Shown: positions 1 to 11,002, counted from the stretch's first letter. The stretch: 35,093 nucleotides of DNA from Paracoccaceae bacterium (GCA_947461435.1 CANHLE010000030.1:1-35093), one strand, 5' to 3'. Numbers and translations: made by a program. Notes: generated by a model not told the origin, from the sequence alone.

Positions 1-2
1 CC

Positions 3-1958
3 TCAAACATCCAGCTCTTCCACAAACCGCGCGTTTTCCTGGATGTATTGAAAGCGCAGTTCCGGTTTTTTGCCCATCAGGCGTTCGACAAGATCGCCGG
101 TCATCCCCGGTTCATCCTCGTCGATCGACACGCGGATCAGCTTGCGGGTCAAGGGGTTCATCGTGGTGTCTTTCAGATCCTTGGCGTCCATCTCGCCCAG
201 ACCTTTGAAACGCTGCACGTCGATCTTTCCGCGCCCCCCCAGACCTTTGGCCAGCATCACCTCTTTTTCGGCATCATCGGACACATAGATCCGGTGCGCG
301 CCTTGCGTAAGACGGTACAGCGGCGGGCAGGCCAGATAAAGATGGCCCTTGTCGATCAGCGGGCGCATCTGGCTGAAGAAAAAGGTCATCAACAGGGCCG
401 CGATATGGGCGCCGTCGACGTCGGCGTCAGTCATGATGATGATTTTTTCATAGCGCAGATCATCCACCAAAAACCGGGTGCCCATGTTGACGCCCAAAGC
501 TTCGCAGATATCGCGGATTTCGGAGTTGTCGTTCAGCTTGGCCGATGCCGCGCCCAGAACGTTCAAAATCTTGCCCTTCAGTGGCAAAAGCGCCTGCGTT
601 TCGCGGTTGCGCGCGGCCTTGGCAGACCCGCCGGCGCTGTCGCCTTCGACGATGAACAATTCCGTGCCTTCGCGCGATTTTGACGAGCAATCGGTCAACT
701 TGCCCGGAAGGCGCAGCTTTTTGGTGGCCGTCTTGCGCTGAGTTTCCTTTTCCTGTTTACGTTTCAGCCGCTCTTCGGCGCGCAGCACGAGGAAATCAAG
801 GATGGCGCCGGCAGATTTGGTATCGTTTGCAAGCCAGGTGTCGAAGTGGTCACGCACGGCATTTTCGACATAGCGCGTCGCCTCTTCGGTGGCCAAACGA
901 TCCTTTGTCTGGCCGACAAATTGCGGTTCGCGGATGAAAACCGAGATGACGGCGCAGCCCCCTGTCAGCATGTCATCGCGAATGATCAACTCTGCCTTGC
1001 GGTTCTTGATCAACTCGCCGTAAGCCCGGATGCCCTTCAGGATGGCCGACCAAAATCCGAATTCATGGGTGCCGCCTTCGGGGGTGGGGACGGTGTTGCA
1101 ATAAGATTGCAAGAAACCGTCGCGCACCGGTGACCAGTTGATGGCCCATTCGACAGAGCCCGGAACGTTGAACTTTTCCTGAAAGCCGACCTTGCCCGCA
1201 AAGGGACGATCGGCGTAGGTGGTTGTTTTTTCAAGCGTATCGGACAGATAATCTGCCAGACCCCCGGGAAAGCGAAAGGTCGCCTCCATCGGCATATCGC
1301 CGTCGGGGATCGCCGACTTCCAACGAATTTCAACGCCCGAGAACAGATAGGCCTTGGACCGGACCATGCGCAGCAGCCGCGACGGGCGGAACTGATGGGA
1401 GCCAAAGATTTGCGGATCGGGGTGAAAGGTGACGGTGGTGCCGCGCCGATTGGGCGCCGCACCGATCTTTTGGATCGGACCCAAGGGTTTGCCGCGAGAG
1501 AAGGATTGGGCGTAAAGCTCTTTGTTGCGGGCAACCTCGACATCCATGCGGTCGGACAGCGCGTTCACCACCGAGGAGCCGACGCCGTGCAGACCGCCCG
1601 AGGTTTCATAAGCCTTGCCGTTGAATTTGCCCCCCGAATGAAGCGTGCACAAGATAACCTCGAGGGCGGATTTGTCTGGAAACTTCGGGTGCGGGTCCAC
1701 CGGAATGCCGCGACCATTGTCGCGCACGGTCAGGGCCCCGTCTTCGTGCAGTTCCACCTCGATGCGGTTGGCATAGCCGGCCACGGCCTCGTCCATCGAA
1801 TTGTCGATGATTTCGGCGGCGAGGTGGTGATACGCCCGCTCATCTATGCCGCCGATGTACATGCCCGGGCGCATGCGCACCGCCTCAAGCGGTTCAAGCA
1901 CCTCGATGGAGGAGGCGTCATAGGTTTGTCCTGCGTCCGACAGAAGGTCTTGCGGCAT
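3..1958 (-). CDS. parE: DNA topoisomerase IV subunit B
   Basis: ATPase subunit of topoisomerase IV, which with ParC decatenates daughter chromosomes in the cytoplasm. The 651-aa product has the full type IIA B-subunit layout. The GHKL ATPase domain opens with RMRPGMYIGG (about residue 30) and the Mg-binding EIIDNSMDEA (about 49-58), with NGRGIPVD and GGLHGVGSSVVNAL following. The transducer domain is in the middle. The TOPRIM domain carries IVEGDSAGGSAK (about 435) and TDADVDGAH (about 509), and the C-terminal RFKGLGEMDAKDL is present. Length near 650 aa, without the extra insert of gammaproteobacterial GyrB, favours ParE over GyrB, but GyrB is the main alternative. The stop codon lies three bases inside the window edge, so the gene is complete. 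It is transcribed away from the epimerase gene at 2092. Confidence 0.93.
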   Translation of the reverse strand: MPQDLLSDAGQTYDASSIEVLEPLEAVRMRPGMYIGGIDERAYHHLAAEIIDNSMDEAVAGYANRIEVELHEDGALTVRDNGRGIPVDPHPKFPDKSALEVILCTLHSGGKFNGKAYETSGGLHGVGSSVVNALSDRMDVEVARNKELYAQSFSRGKPLGPIQKIGAAPNRRGTTVTFHPDPQIFGSHQFRPSRLLRMVRSKAYLFSGVEIRWKSAIPDGDMPMEATFRFPGGLADYLSDTLEKTTTYADRPFAGKVGFQEKFNVPGSVEWAINWSPVRDGFLQSYCNTVPTPEGGTHEFGFWSAILKGIRAYGELIKNRKAELIIRDDMLTGGCAVISVFIREPQFVGQTKDRLATEEATRYVENAVRDHFDTWLANDTKSAGAILDFLVLRAEERLKRKQEKETQRKTATKKLRLPGKLTDCSSKSREGTELFIVEGDSAGGSAKAARNRETQALLPLKGKILNVLGAASAKLNDNSEIRDICEALGVNMGTRFLVDDLRYEKIIIMTDADVDGAHIAALLMTFFFSQMRPLIDKGHLYLACPPLYRLTQGAHRIYVSDDAEKEVMLAKGLGGRGKIDVQRFKGLGEMDAKDLKDTTMNPLTRKLIRVSIDEDEPGMTGDLVERLMGKKPELRFQYIQENARFVEELDV

Positions 1959-2091
1959 GGGAGGCTCGATTCTTGAAAGGCGGCTTAGTCTGCCATTAGA
2001 TCACCCCCGGGGGGAGGGGCGCAAGATGTTGGGGTGTTGAAGCAGACAGGGCTGAGAGTTAGGGTAGCGGCGGAAGTTCAGGGAGATGATG

Positions 2092-2976
2092 ATGCGGGTA
2101 TTGTTTACGGGCGGCGCGGGCAAAGCGGGCAAACATGTGGTGGCCTATCTGGCGGCGGCGGGGCACCGGGTGCTGAATGTGGACAAGCAGCGGCTGAACC
2201 ACCCCGGGGTGATGGATCTGGTGGCCGATATCACCGATGCGGGGCAGATGTATTCGGTGATGCGCGGCTATGCCGGGTTTGACGAGATGGAGGCCGGAAC
2301 GGGCCAGCAGGTGTTTGACGCCGTGGTGCATTTCGCGGCGATCCCGGCCCTGCATCTGATGGCGGACAATGAAACCTACCGCGTCAATGTGATGGGAACC
2401 TACAATGTGATCGAAGCGGCGGCGAAGATGGGGATCAAGAAGATCATCATCGCCAGTTCGGAAACCACCTATGGGGTTTGTTTTTCGGATGGGCAGACGG
2501 ACCCGGCCTATTTGCCGCTGGATGAAGCCTATCCGATCAATCCGATGGATTCCTATGGGATGTCCAAAAAGGTGAACGAGGTGACCGCCGAAGCGTTTCA
2601 GCGGCGCTTTGGCATTGATATCTATGCGCTGCGGATCGGCAATGTGATGGAGCCGCATGAATATGCCGAGAAATTCGCGGGTTTTGCCAAGGATCCGGGG
2701 CAGCGGCGGCGGATCACCTTTTCCTATATCGATGCGCGGGATCTGGGGCAGATCGTGGATCTGTGCCTGAAGAAGGATGGTTTGGGCTTTCAGGTGTTCA
2801 ACGCGGTAAACGACACCAATTCGGTGCCGCAGCCCAATGCCGAATTGCTGGCGCAGTTCTTTGCCAAGGTGCCCCTGAAACGCCCGGTCGGCCCCGATGA
2901 AAGCCTGCTGAGCAACCAGAAAATCCGCGAGGTTCTGGGGTTTGCCGAACAGCACAACTGGCGCAAATACGTCTGA
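2092..2976 (+). CDS. NAD-dependent epimerase/dehydratase family protein
   Basis: Extended short-chain dehydrogenase/reductase, probably acting on a sugar or sugar nucleotide; substrate not identifiable. Visible parts are the N-terminal Rossmann motif FTGGAGKAGKHV, an acidic NAD-ribose position in NVDKQ, the conserved serine region IIASSETTYG, and the catalytic Tyr-x-x-x-Lys in DSYGMSKKVNE. Three ATGs run in tandem at 2086, 2089 and 2092. The GGGAG at 2081-2085 touches the first but sits 6 nt before the third, so 2092 is preferred (294 aa). It stands 81 bp before nhaA on the same strand with no terminator seen between them. Related possibilities include UDP-glucose 4-epimerase-like or uronate dehydrogenase-like enzymes. 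Confidence 0.85.
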   Translation: MRVLFTGGAGKAGKHVVAYLAAAGHRVLNVDKQRLNHPGVMDLVADITDAGQMYSVMRGYAGFDEMEAGTGQQVFDAVVHFAAIPALHLMADNETYRVNVMGTYNVIEAAAKMGIKKIIIASSETTYGVCFSDGQTDPAYLPLDEAYPINPMDSYGMSKKVNEVTAEAFQRRFGIDIYALRIGNVMEPHEYAEKFAGFAKDPGQRRRITFSYIDARDLGQIVDLCLKKDGLGFQVFNAVNDTNSVPQPNAELLAQFFAKVPLKRPVGPDESLLSNQKIREVLGFAEQHNWRKYV

Positions 2977-3057
2977 GGCTGCAATTTGCGCGGCATCTTG
3001 TGGACTTTGGGGCAGATCCTTCCCATCTAATGGTCAAGAGTTAGGAGAGGCACCTTC

Positions 3058-4224
3058 ATGCAGCACACATCGTCGCGCCTTGCGCGGGCCCTGAGGCACG
3101 AGGCCGCGCCGGGTGTTCTTTTGATGGTTGCGGCGGCGACGGCGATGATTCTGGCCAATTCGCCCGCCGCGCCGTCCTATCAGGCGTTCTTCGATCAGGT
3201 CCTGTCCATCACGCTGGGGGGGGCTGGGCTGACAAAGCCGCTGATCTTGTGGATCAATGACGGGTTGATGGCGGTCTTTTTCTTTCTTGTCGGGCTGGAG
3301 TTGAAGCGCGAGATGCTGGTGGGGCGGCTGAACACGCCCGCCGAGGTGATCTTGCCGGGATTGGCGGCTTTGGGGGGGATGTTGGCCCCCATGGCCGTGT
3401 ATCTGGTGGTCACGCGCGGCGCGCCGGAGTTGGCCCAAGGCTGGGCCATTCCGGCCGCGACCGACATTGCCTTTGCGGTGGGGGTGCTGGCGCTGCTGGG
3501 CAAGCGGATTCCGCCCGCGCTGAAGATCTTTTTGCTGACGCTGGCCATTTTGGATGATCTGGGGGCCATCGTAATCATCGCGCTGTTTTATGGCCATGGG
3601 TTGCAGCCGGAGTATCTGGTTTATGCCCTGATCCCCTTGGCCTTACTGGCGGCGATGAACTGGGCCGGAACGCACCGCATCGCCCCCTTTGTTCTGGTGG
3701 CGGTCATCTTGTGGGTCTTGGTGTTGAAATCGGGGATCCATGCCACGATTGCCGGGGTGGCGGCGGCCTTTTTCCTGCCCCTGAAGGACAAATTCGGAAA
3801 ATCCCCGCTGCAGTCGGTGGAGCACGGGCTGCACCCCTATGTGATGTTTCTGATCACGCCCCTGTTTGCGCTTGGCAATTCGGGGGTGCAACTGGGCGGG
3901 ATGCAGATGGGTGACATTTTGGCGCCGCTGCCCTTGGGCGTTCTTCTGGGTCTTTTTCTGGGCAAACAGATCGGGGTGTTCGGGGCGACCTTTGCCGCGG
4001 TCAAGCTGGGCGTTGCGCGTCTGCCAAGCGGGGTAAGCTGGACCATGATCTATGGGCTGTCCTGTCTGGCCGGGGTCGGCTTTACCATGTCGCTTTTCAT
4101 CGGGTCTTTATCCTTTGCCGATCAAGGCCAGATGAATGCCGTGCGCATGGGGGTGCTGGGCGGATCCATCTTGTCGGCGATCCTTGGCTTTGCCGTGCTG
4201 CGCCGGGCCACCAAAGGGGCTTGA
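3058..4224 (+). CDS. nhaA: Na+/H+ antiporter NhaA
   Basis: Inner-membrane antiporter that exports Na+ (or Li+) in exchange for protons and supports pH and salt homeostasis. The 388-aa product is the usual NhaA length, with about 12 hydrophobic segments. The family signature LAILDDLGAIVIIALFY contains the paired ion-binding aspartates (D166, D167, equivalent to Asp163/Asp164 of the E. coli protein). Other family blocks are WINDGLMAVFFFLVGLELKRE near the N-terminus, PAATDIAFAVGVLALLG, and the C-terminal CLAGVGFTMSLFIG. The start at 3058 has a good AGGAGAGG about 8 nt upstream. A salt-handling antiporter together with choline uptake genes fits a marine or saline lifestyle (inference). Confidence 0.95.
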   Translation: MQHTSSRLARALRHEAAPGVLLMVAAATAMILANSPAAPSYQAFFDQVLSITLGGAGLTKPLILWINDGLMAVFFFLVGLELKREMLVGRLNTPAEVILPGLAALGGMLAPMAVYLVVTRGAPELAQGWAIPAATDIAFAVGVLALLGKRIPPALKIFLLTLAILDDLGAIVIIALFYGHGLQPEYLVYALIPLALLAAMNWAGTHRIAPFVLVAVILWVLVLKSGIHATIAGVAAAFFLPLKDKFGKSPLQSVEHGLHPYVMFLITPLFALGNSGVQLGGMQMGDILAPLPLGVLLGLFLGKQIGVFGATFAAVKLGVARLPSGVSWTMIYGLSCLAGVGFTMSLFIGSLSFADQGQMNAVRMGVLGGSILSAILGFAVLRRATKGA

Positions 4225-4273
4225 CCGCGCCCTGCGGTTTGGTCCTTCTGGGCGCCAAAGACGGAGGAAGACC

Positions 4274-4927
4274 ATGGCGAAGGCATTGATCACTTGGGGC
4301 GGTTGGGACGGGCATGAACCGGACAAGGTTGCGGCCCTGTTTGCAACAGATTTGCGGGCGGCAGGAATGGACGTCGAGGTGACCGATACCTTGGCCTGTT
4401 TTGACGATCCGGGGGCGTTGACCGACCTGTCGCTGATCGTTCCGATCTGGACGATGAGCAGCATTGAAAAACAGCAATCTGCCAATGTCTGCGCCGCAAT
4501 TGAGGCCGGTGTGGGCCTTGCGGGATGTCATGGCGGGATGTGCGATGCCTTTCGCAACGATGTGATGTGGCAGTTCATGACAGGGGCGCAGTGGGTTGCG
4601 CATCCGGGCAATGACGGGGTGGATTACCGCGTGCGCATCACCTCGGGGCACGAGGTTGTGGCAGGGCTTGCCGATTTCGAGGTGAAGACCGAGCAGTATT
4701 ATCTGCATGTCGATCCGGCCGCCAAAGTGCATGCCGTGACAGACTTTCCGGTGGTCGACGGGCCGCACAGCCCCAATGGACCGGTTGCGATGCCGGTTGT
4801 CTTTACCAAGATGTGGGGCAAGGGACGGGTCTATTACAACGCCCTTGGCCACCAAGCCAATGTCATTGACCACGGAACGCCGCGCCTGATGATGCAGCGG
4901 GGCATGGACTGGGCGGCGCGAAAATGA
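4274..4927 (+). CDS. ThuA-like domain protein (class I glutamine amidotransferase-like fold)
   Basis: A 217-aa cytoplasmic protein resembling the ThuA (trehalose utilisation) family, which has a glutamine-amidotransferase-like fold. Seen: MAKALITWGGWDGHEP at the N-terminus, an IVPIWTMSSI strand, the GLAGCHGGMCDAF block (Cys85, His86) at the position of the nucleophile elbow, and YNALGHQANV near the C-terminus, all family features. The start at 4274 has GGAGGAAG just upstream; an in-frame upstream extension to 4136 lies inside nhaA and is not needed. It begins 49 bp after nhaA and overlaps the next gene by ATGA. Exact reaction unknown; a sugar-related role is a family inference only. Confidence 0.8.
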   Translation: MAKALITWGGWDGHEPDKVAALFATDLRAAGMDVEVTDTLACFDDPGALTDLSLIVPIWTMSSIEKQQSANVCAAIEAGVGLAGCHGGMCDAFRNDVMWQFMTGAQWVAHPGNDGVDYRVRITSGHEVVAGLADFEVKTEQYYLHVDPAAKVHAVTDFPVVDGPHSPNGPVAMPVVFTKMWGKGRVYYNALGHQANVIDHGTPRLMMQRGMDWAARK

Positions 4928-5142
4928 GCTTTCAGGCCTATCTGGACAATATCGAGGCCAAGACCGGGAATTCCCCGGCGCAGTTTCGGGCGCTGGCGGT
5001 GGAGAAGGGATTCGCCACCGGGTCAGGAATTGCGCCGGGGGTGAAGGCCACGCAGATTACAGATTGGCTTAAGGCCGATTTCGGGCTTGGGCATGGCCAT
5101 GCCATGGCGATTGTCGCGCTGCTGAAGGGCAAGACAGAATAG
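4924..5142 (+). CDS. DUF4287 domain-containing small protein
   Basis: 72-aa protein matching the DUF4287 family pattern: MSFQAYLDNIEAKTG at the N-terminus, a basic-hydrophobic middle, and DFGLGHGHAMAIVALLKG at the C-terminus. No enzymatic motif and no signal peptide are visible; the protein is probably a small cytoplasmic helical domain. Its ATG overlaps the stop of the ThuA-like gene (ATGA at 4924-4927), which implies translational coupling. The transcript then runs into the strong hairpin at 5191-5228. Function unknown. Confidence 0.8.
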   Translation: MSFQAYLDNIEAKTGNSPAQFRALAVEKGFATGSGIAPGVKATQITDWLKADFGLGHGHAMAIVALLKGKTE

Positions 5143-5190
5143 GGGCAGCCCCCCTGCCCGCAGGTTTTGGGCTGGCCCTGCACAAGAAAG

Positions 5191-5228
5191 ACAAGGGCGG
5201 CCAAGGGATTGCCCTTGGCCGCCCTTGT
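5191..5228. terminator. Bidirectional intrinsic terminator between convergent DUF4287 and scpA
   Basis: A perfect 17-bp inverted repeat (5191-5207 and 5212-5228) with a 4-nt loop ATTG. The right arm ends in TGTTT on the plus strand, and the left arm is preceded by AAGA on the plus strand, so the minus-strand transcript gets only a short U stretch. It lies in the 103-bp gap between two converging genes and should stop both transcripts. Confidence 0.85.
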
Positions 5229-5245
5229 TTGAACGCCGCGCGCCC

Positions 5246-7375
5246 TTATGCCCGCGCCGCGCGGATCAGATCCAGAATGTCCTTGGCGGCCTCGGGGATA
5301 TTGGTGCCGGGGCCAAAGATCGCCTTGACGCCCGCCTTGTACAAAAAGTCGTAATCTTGTTGCGGAATGACGCCGCCGCAGATCACCAGAATATCACCCG
5401 CCCCCTGATCCTTGAGCGCCTGAACCAGTTTCGGGGCAAGCGTCTTGTGCCCAGCCGCCTGCGAGGAGATGCCGATGACATGCACGTCATTGTCGATGGC
5501 ATCCTGCGCGGCCTCTTCGGGGGTCTGGAACAGGGGGCCGACATCGACGTCAAAGCCGATATCGGCAAAGGCGGTGGCGATGACCTTTGCCCCGCGATCA
5601 TGGCCGTCCTGCCCCATCTTGACCACCAGCATGCGCGGGCGGCGGCCCTCTTCTTCGGCGAAGGCTTCGACATCTTTCTGGATCATGGCAAAACCGGCGT
5701 CGCCTTCGTAGGCAGCGCCGTAAACGCCGGCGAGGGTTTTGACTTCCGCGCGGTGGCGGCCAAAAATCTTTTCCATAGCGTCACTGATCTCTCCGACTGT
5801 GGCACGGGCGCGGGCGGCGGTGATGGCCGCCGCCAGCAGGTTGCCGCCATGCGCGGCGATGTTGGTGATCTCTTCAAGGGCGGCTGTGCAGGCGGCTTCG
5901 TTTCGGGCGGCGCGGGTGGCAAGCAGGCGGGCCACCTGCGCGCTGCGCACGGCCACATTATCGATATCAAGAATATCGATCGGGTCTTGTTTGGACAGTT
6001 TGTATTTGTTCACGCCCACCACCACCTCGTCGCCGCGATCGATGGCGGCCTGACGGCGGGCGGCGGATTCTTCGATCCGCAACTTGGGCATGCCGGAGGC
6101 GACGGCCTTGGTCATGCCGCCCATGGCTTCGACCTCTTCCATCAACTCCCAGGCTTTTTGCGCCAGATCAGAGGTGAGGGATTCAACATAATAGGACCCG
6201 GCCAGCGGATCGACGACATGGGTGATGCCGGTTTCCTCTTGCAAGATCAGCTGCGTGTTGCGGGCAATGCGGGCAGAAAATTCGGTTGGCAGCGCCATCG
6301 CCTCGTCCAAGGCGTTGGTGTGCAGGCTTTGCGTGCCGCCCAAAACCGCCGACATCGCCTCATAGGCGGTGCGAATGACGTTGTTGTAGGGATCTTGTTC
6401 CTGCAAGGACACACCCGAGGTCTGGCAATGGGTGCGCAGCATCAACGAGCCTTCCTTTTTTGGATTGAATTCGGACATGACGCGGTGCCACAGCATCCGC
6501 GCGGCGCGCAGCTTGGCCGCTTCCATGAAGAAGTTCATGCCGATGGCAAAAAAGAACGACAGGCGACCGGCAAAATCATCAACGTTCATGCCCCGCGCCA
6601 AGGCGGAGCGGACATATTCGCGCCCGTCAGCCAGGGTGAAGGCCAATTCTTGCACCAGATTGGCCCCGGCCTCTTGCATGTGATAGCCCGAGATCGAGAT
6701 CGAATTGAATTTCGGCATCTTTTCCGACGTGTATTCGATGATGTCCGCAATGATGCGCATCGAGGGTTCCGGCGGGTAGATATAGGTGTTGCGCACCATG
6801 AATTCTTTCAGAATGTCGTTCTGAATCGTGCCCGAAAGCTGCGATGGATCGACGCCTTGTTCTTCGCCGGCCACGATAAAGCTGGCCAGAATGGGAATGA
6901 CAGCCCCGTTCATGGTCATCGAGACGCTGACCTTGTCCAGCGGTATGCCGTCAAACAGAATTTTCATATCCTCGACGCTGTCGATGGCGACCCCGGCCTT
7001 GCCGACATCGCCCACCACGCGCGGGTGATCGGAATCATAGCCGCGGTGCGTGGCCAGATCGAAGGCAACAGAGACGCCTTGTTGACCGGCGGCCAGATTT
7101 TTACGGTAAAAGTCGTTGCTTGCCTCGGCGGTGGAAAAGCCCGCGTATTGACGGATCGTCCAAGGACGGCCAGCGTACATCGTGGCCTTCACGCCGCGTG
7201 TGAAGGGCGCAAAACCGGGTATTTCGCCCATTTGCGGCAGATCGGCGACATCATCGGCGGTGTAGACCGGCTTGACGGTGATCCCTTCGAGGGTCTGCCA
7301 ATTCAACCCATCGGGCGAGGCGCCCTTCATCTCTTTGGTGGCCAGGGCCATCCAGGCGGCGCGTTTATCGGTCAT
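5246..7375 (-). CDS. scpA: Methylmalonyl-CoA mutase
   Basis: Adenosylcobalamin-dependent enzyme that isomerises (R)-methylmalonyl-CoA to succinyl-CoA, the last step of propionyl-CoA assimilation. At 709 aa it is the single-chain form. The N-terminal TIM barrel carries [15 protein letters not shown] and [18 protein letters not shown]. The C-terminal B12 domain carries the base-off motif [11 protein letters not shown] (His592 is the cobalt ligand), followed by GISSQAAGH and [14 protein letters not shown]. It lies on the minus strand downstream of pccA, with a plus-strand DUF4174 gene between them, so it needs its own promoter or read-through from pccA. No TTTGCAAA element was seen near its start. 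Also known as mcm/bhbA. Confidence 0.96.
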   Translation of the reverse strand: MTDKRAAWMALATKEMKGASPDGLNWQTLEGITVKPVYTADDVADLPQMGEIPGFAPFTRGVKATMYAGRPWTIRQYAGFSTAEASNDFYRKNLAAGQQGVSVAFDLATHRGYDSDHPRVVGDVGKAGVAIDSVEDMKILFDGIPLDKVSVSMTMNGAVIPILASFIVAGEEQGVDPSQLSGTIQNDILKEFMVRNTYIYPPEPSMRIIADIIEYTSEKMPKFNSISISGYHMQEAGANLVQELAFTLADGREYVRSALARGMNVDDFAGRLSFFFAIGMNFFMEAAKLRAARMLWHRVMSEFNPKKEGSLMLRTHCQTSGVSLQEQDPYNNVIRTAYEAMSAVLGGTQSLHTNALDEAMALPTEFSARIARNTQLILQEETGITHVVDPLAGSYYVESLTSDLAQKAWELMEEVEAMGGMTKAVASGMPKLRIEESAARRQAAIDRGDEVVVGVNKYKLSKQDPIDILDIDNVAVRSAQVARLLATRAARNEAACTAALEEITNIAAHGGNLLAAAITAARARATVGEISDAMEKIFGRHRAEVKTLAGVYGAAYEGDAGFAMIQKDVEAFAEEEGRRPRMLVVKMGQDGHDRGAKVIATAFADIGFDVDVGPLFQTPEEAAQDAIDNDVHVIGISSQAAGHKTLAPKLVQALKDQGAGDILVICGGVIPQQDYDFLYKAGVKAIFGPGTNIPEAAKDILDLIRAARA

Positions 7376-7410
7376 CTTTCCCTCTCACTGCCGGGGGGCC
7401 GCCCGGCTGC

Positions 7411-7439
7411 TTGGTTTTGGCGCGGTGACATCCTATATT
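7411..7439 (+). promoter_or_regulatory. Putative sigma70 promoter giving a leaderless transcript
   Basis: TTGGTT at 7411-7416 and TATATT at 7434-7439 are separated by 17 bp. The -10 ends 6 nt before the ATG at 7446, so transcription would start at or next to the start codon. No purine-rich Shine-Dalgarno sequence precedes that ATG. Assignment is by motif reading only. Confidence 0.4.
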
Positions 7440-7445
7440 CGGGCG

Positions 7446-7887
7446 ATGAACACCGTCGGTAAACTGATCTTCGCGGCCCTTGCGGGCCTGTCTGGTATCG
7501 TGGCGCAGGCAGACGAGGCGCCCTTTCGTCCTGTTCCGGCCAGCGAGGTGGTGCTGGCCGATCTGTTATATCAAAGCCGCGTCGTGGCCATCTTTGCGGA
7601 TGATCCCCAAGATCCCAACTTTTTGCGGCAAATGGCGTTGATCGCGGTCAATTCGGCCGATCTGGCCGAGCGTGACGTGATCGTGGTCTTTGACACCGAT
7701 CCAGCGGCGGCGTCAGAGGTGCGGGTCAAGCTGCGGCCCAAGGGCTTTGCGCTGGTGATTATGGACAAGGACGGCAAGATCGCCCTGCGCAAGCCCCTGC
7801 CTTGGGATACACGGGAAATCAGCCGCGCCATCGACAAGTTTCCCTCGCGCCGCGATGAAGTGTTGCTGCAAAACGCGGTTCCATCCG

Positions 7888-7904
<17 letters not shown>
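7446..7904 (+). CDS. DUF4174 domain-containing secreted protein
   Basis: 152-aa protein with an N-terminal signal peptide (basic MNTVGK, a hydrophobic stretch, likely cleavage after VAQA) followed by a thioredoxin-like DUF4174 domain. Strands such as VVAIFADDPQDPNF, DVIVVFDTDP and FALVIMDKDGKIAL are typical of the family, which lacks the CxxC active site; none is seen here. Probably periplasmic; function unknown. The gene sits on the plus strand between scpA and pccA and its 3' end overlaps the end of pccA by 17 bp. The ATG at 7446 has no obvious Shine-Dalgarno; the in-frame upstream extension to 7272 lies inside scpA and is rejected. Confidence 0.8.
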
Positions 7905-9891
<1,987 letters not shown>

Positions 9892-9923
9892 GGGGCTCTC
9901 CTTGGCGGGGCATCAGAATGTGA

Positions 9924-9958
9924 AACGGCCACCCGGGGGGCTGCCCCGGATGGCCGTT
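9924..9958 (-). terminator. Hairpin terminator between the 65-aa lipoprotein gene and pccA
   Basis: Inverted repeat 9924-9938 / 9944-9958, 15 bp with one mismatch and a 5-nt loop, GC-rich. On the minus strand it follows the lipoprotein stop (9997) by 38 nt and leaves a short UUU. It ends 33 nt before pccA starts, so it may act as an attenuator rather than a full stop. Confidence 0.6.
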
Positions 9959-9996
9959 CATGTGTTGGTCGCGCCGCAGAAGCGGGCGCGTTCGCC

Positions 9997-10194
9997 TTAG
10001 CGGCAGATGTTGGTGATCTCGTCGCACAGGGCGCCGGCCGCGCCGCCTGCGATGGCACCGGTAAGAACATCGCCGTTCGTGGCAGCGGCAAGTGCCGCGC
10101 CGCTGGCCGCGCCAACGAGGGCACGTTCGCTGTCATTGGCCAGGCAAGCGGTGAGGGAGGTTGAGATAAGGGCGAGAAGGATGATTTTGCGCAT
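9997..10194 (-). CDS. Small glycine-zipper-like lipoprotein (65 aa)
   Basis: Predicted outer- or inner-membrane lipoprotein. The sequence starts MRKIILLALISTSLTAC, a classical signal II peptide with lipobox LTAC (Cys17). The mature part, about 49 aa, is rich in Gly/Ala with GxxxG-like spacing (GAASGAALAAA and GAIAGGAAGAL) and ends with two cysteines (Cys57, Cys64). The start is placed at the ATG at 10194, which begins the signal peptide and has GAGG upstream; the longer in-frame extension to 10341 has no support and crosses a terminator. It lies between pccA and the 133-aa unknown on the same strand. Function unknown. Confidence 0.72.
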   Translation of the reverse strand: MRKIILLALISTSLTACLANDSERALVGAASGAALAAATNGDVLTGAIAGGAAGALCDEITNICR

Positions 10195-10330
10195 GTGTGA
10201 CTGCCTCGTGTCAGGGTTGTTGTGGGGACAGTTTTTAACGACTTCTGCGCGATCGGAAAGCAGAAAACCGCACAGCGTGCCGGACCGGCGATGGATTGCC
10301 GACCGGGAACACATGGGGTCTTGAAAAAAT

Positions 10331-10353
10331 GCCCGGTCCACCGGGGACCGGGC
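10331..10353 (-). terminator. Intrinsic terminator (minus strand)
   Basis: Perfect 9-bp GC-rich stem (10331-10339 / 10345-10353) with a 5-nt loop. Read on the minus strand it is followed at once by ATTTTTTC, a proper U tract. It lies 173 nt past the stop of the 133-aa gene and upstream of the 65-aa lipoprotein gene, so the two are probably separate transcripts. The 172 bp between it and the 133-aa gene hold nothing I can identify. Confidence 0.8.
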
Positions 10354-10525
10354 AAAAGGGTAAGGGAAGGGTAACAGTCTTGACAGGAATAGGCCGGGAC
10401 GGCCGTTTCGGATGTCATGACGTCAGCATCCTGTATCCGGCACGGCCAAGCAACCGCCATTGTCGGGCGCGCCGGGCCATCGGCAGAAATTTGCCCGTGG
10501 CCGCGAGGGTACAGGAAAGGGGCGA

Positions 10526-10927
10526 TCATGCGTCGTCATCCTCGTCGTCCCAGTCATCCATGATGACCGGTTCGGCATCTGCGGCGAACACTTCGGGGAA
10601 GGAGGCCTGCGCGCGGCGCAGATCAAGTTTAAGCAGGGCCTCGTAGGACGCGAGATCAAACGGGTCTTCGGCGGGCACAACTTCGCGCCCAAAGACCCAA
10701 GACAGCCGTCCTGCATCCAGATTTCCCCGTTCAAACGACTCTTCGCCAAAGCAGGCCCAGATGGCGGCAATAAAGCCCGCATCGGCCCGCTTGTCGGCCG
10801 ATTTGCGATCGCGGAAGCGTTCGCGCTTTGCGAGTTTGGTGGCGCCCTCTTTCTTGTTTTCGCGGCGAATGGTGAACTGGAAATCCGTTCCGGCCAGACG
10901 CGAGGGGAAGCCGCGATGCTTGATCAT
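10526..10927 (-). CDS. Hypothetical protein with acidic tail (133 aa)
   Basis: Not recognised as a named family. The 133-aa product has a basic N-terminal third (RRENKKEGATKLAKRERFRDRK), a middle with GFIAAIWACFGEESFERG and GRLSWVFGREVVPAEDPFD, and a strongly acidic end (MDDWDDEDDDA). No signal peptide or membrane segment is evident, so it is probably cytoplasmic. On the minus strand it follows the 46-aa lipoprotein gene. A C6/G6 hairpin at 10934-10952 covers the G-rich stretch just upstream of its ATG. Coding character is supported by the lack of competing frames and good codon use; function unknown. Confidence 0.65.
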   Translation of the reverse strand: MIKHRGFPSRLAGTDFQFTIRRENKKEGATKLAKRERFRDRKSADKRADAGFIAAIWACFGEESFERGNLDAGRLSWVFGREVVPAEDPFDLASYEALLKLDLRRAQASFPEVFAADAEPVIMDDWDDEDDDA

Positions 10928-10959
10928 TGCACACCCCCCAAAACGCGGGGGGCGGAATA

Positions 10960-10994
10960 GCCAGACCCAAAGCCCAGACGAGCCTGGGTCTGGC
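10960..10994 (-). terminator. Hairpin downstream of the 46-aa lipoprotein gene
   Basis: Perfect 10-bp inverted repeat (10960-10969 / 10985-10994) with a 15-nt loop, 8 nt after the lipoprotein stop on the minus strand. No U tract follows, so it may be a weak terminator or an mRNA-stabilising hairpin. Confidence 0.45.
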
Positions 10995-11002
10995 CAAGGG
11001 TC

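Noticed and set aside
3-1958. GyrB instead of ParE
   Set aside because: Length near 650 aa favours ParE, though close paralogy means this is not fully excluded.
5225-7462. Long plus-strand open frame (745 codons) opposite scpA
   Set aside because: Antisense shadow of methylmalonyl-CoA mutase in GC-rich DNA; no family features and composition typical of a mirrored frame.
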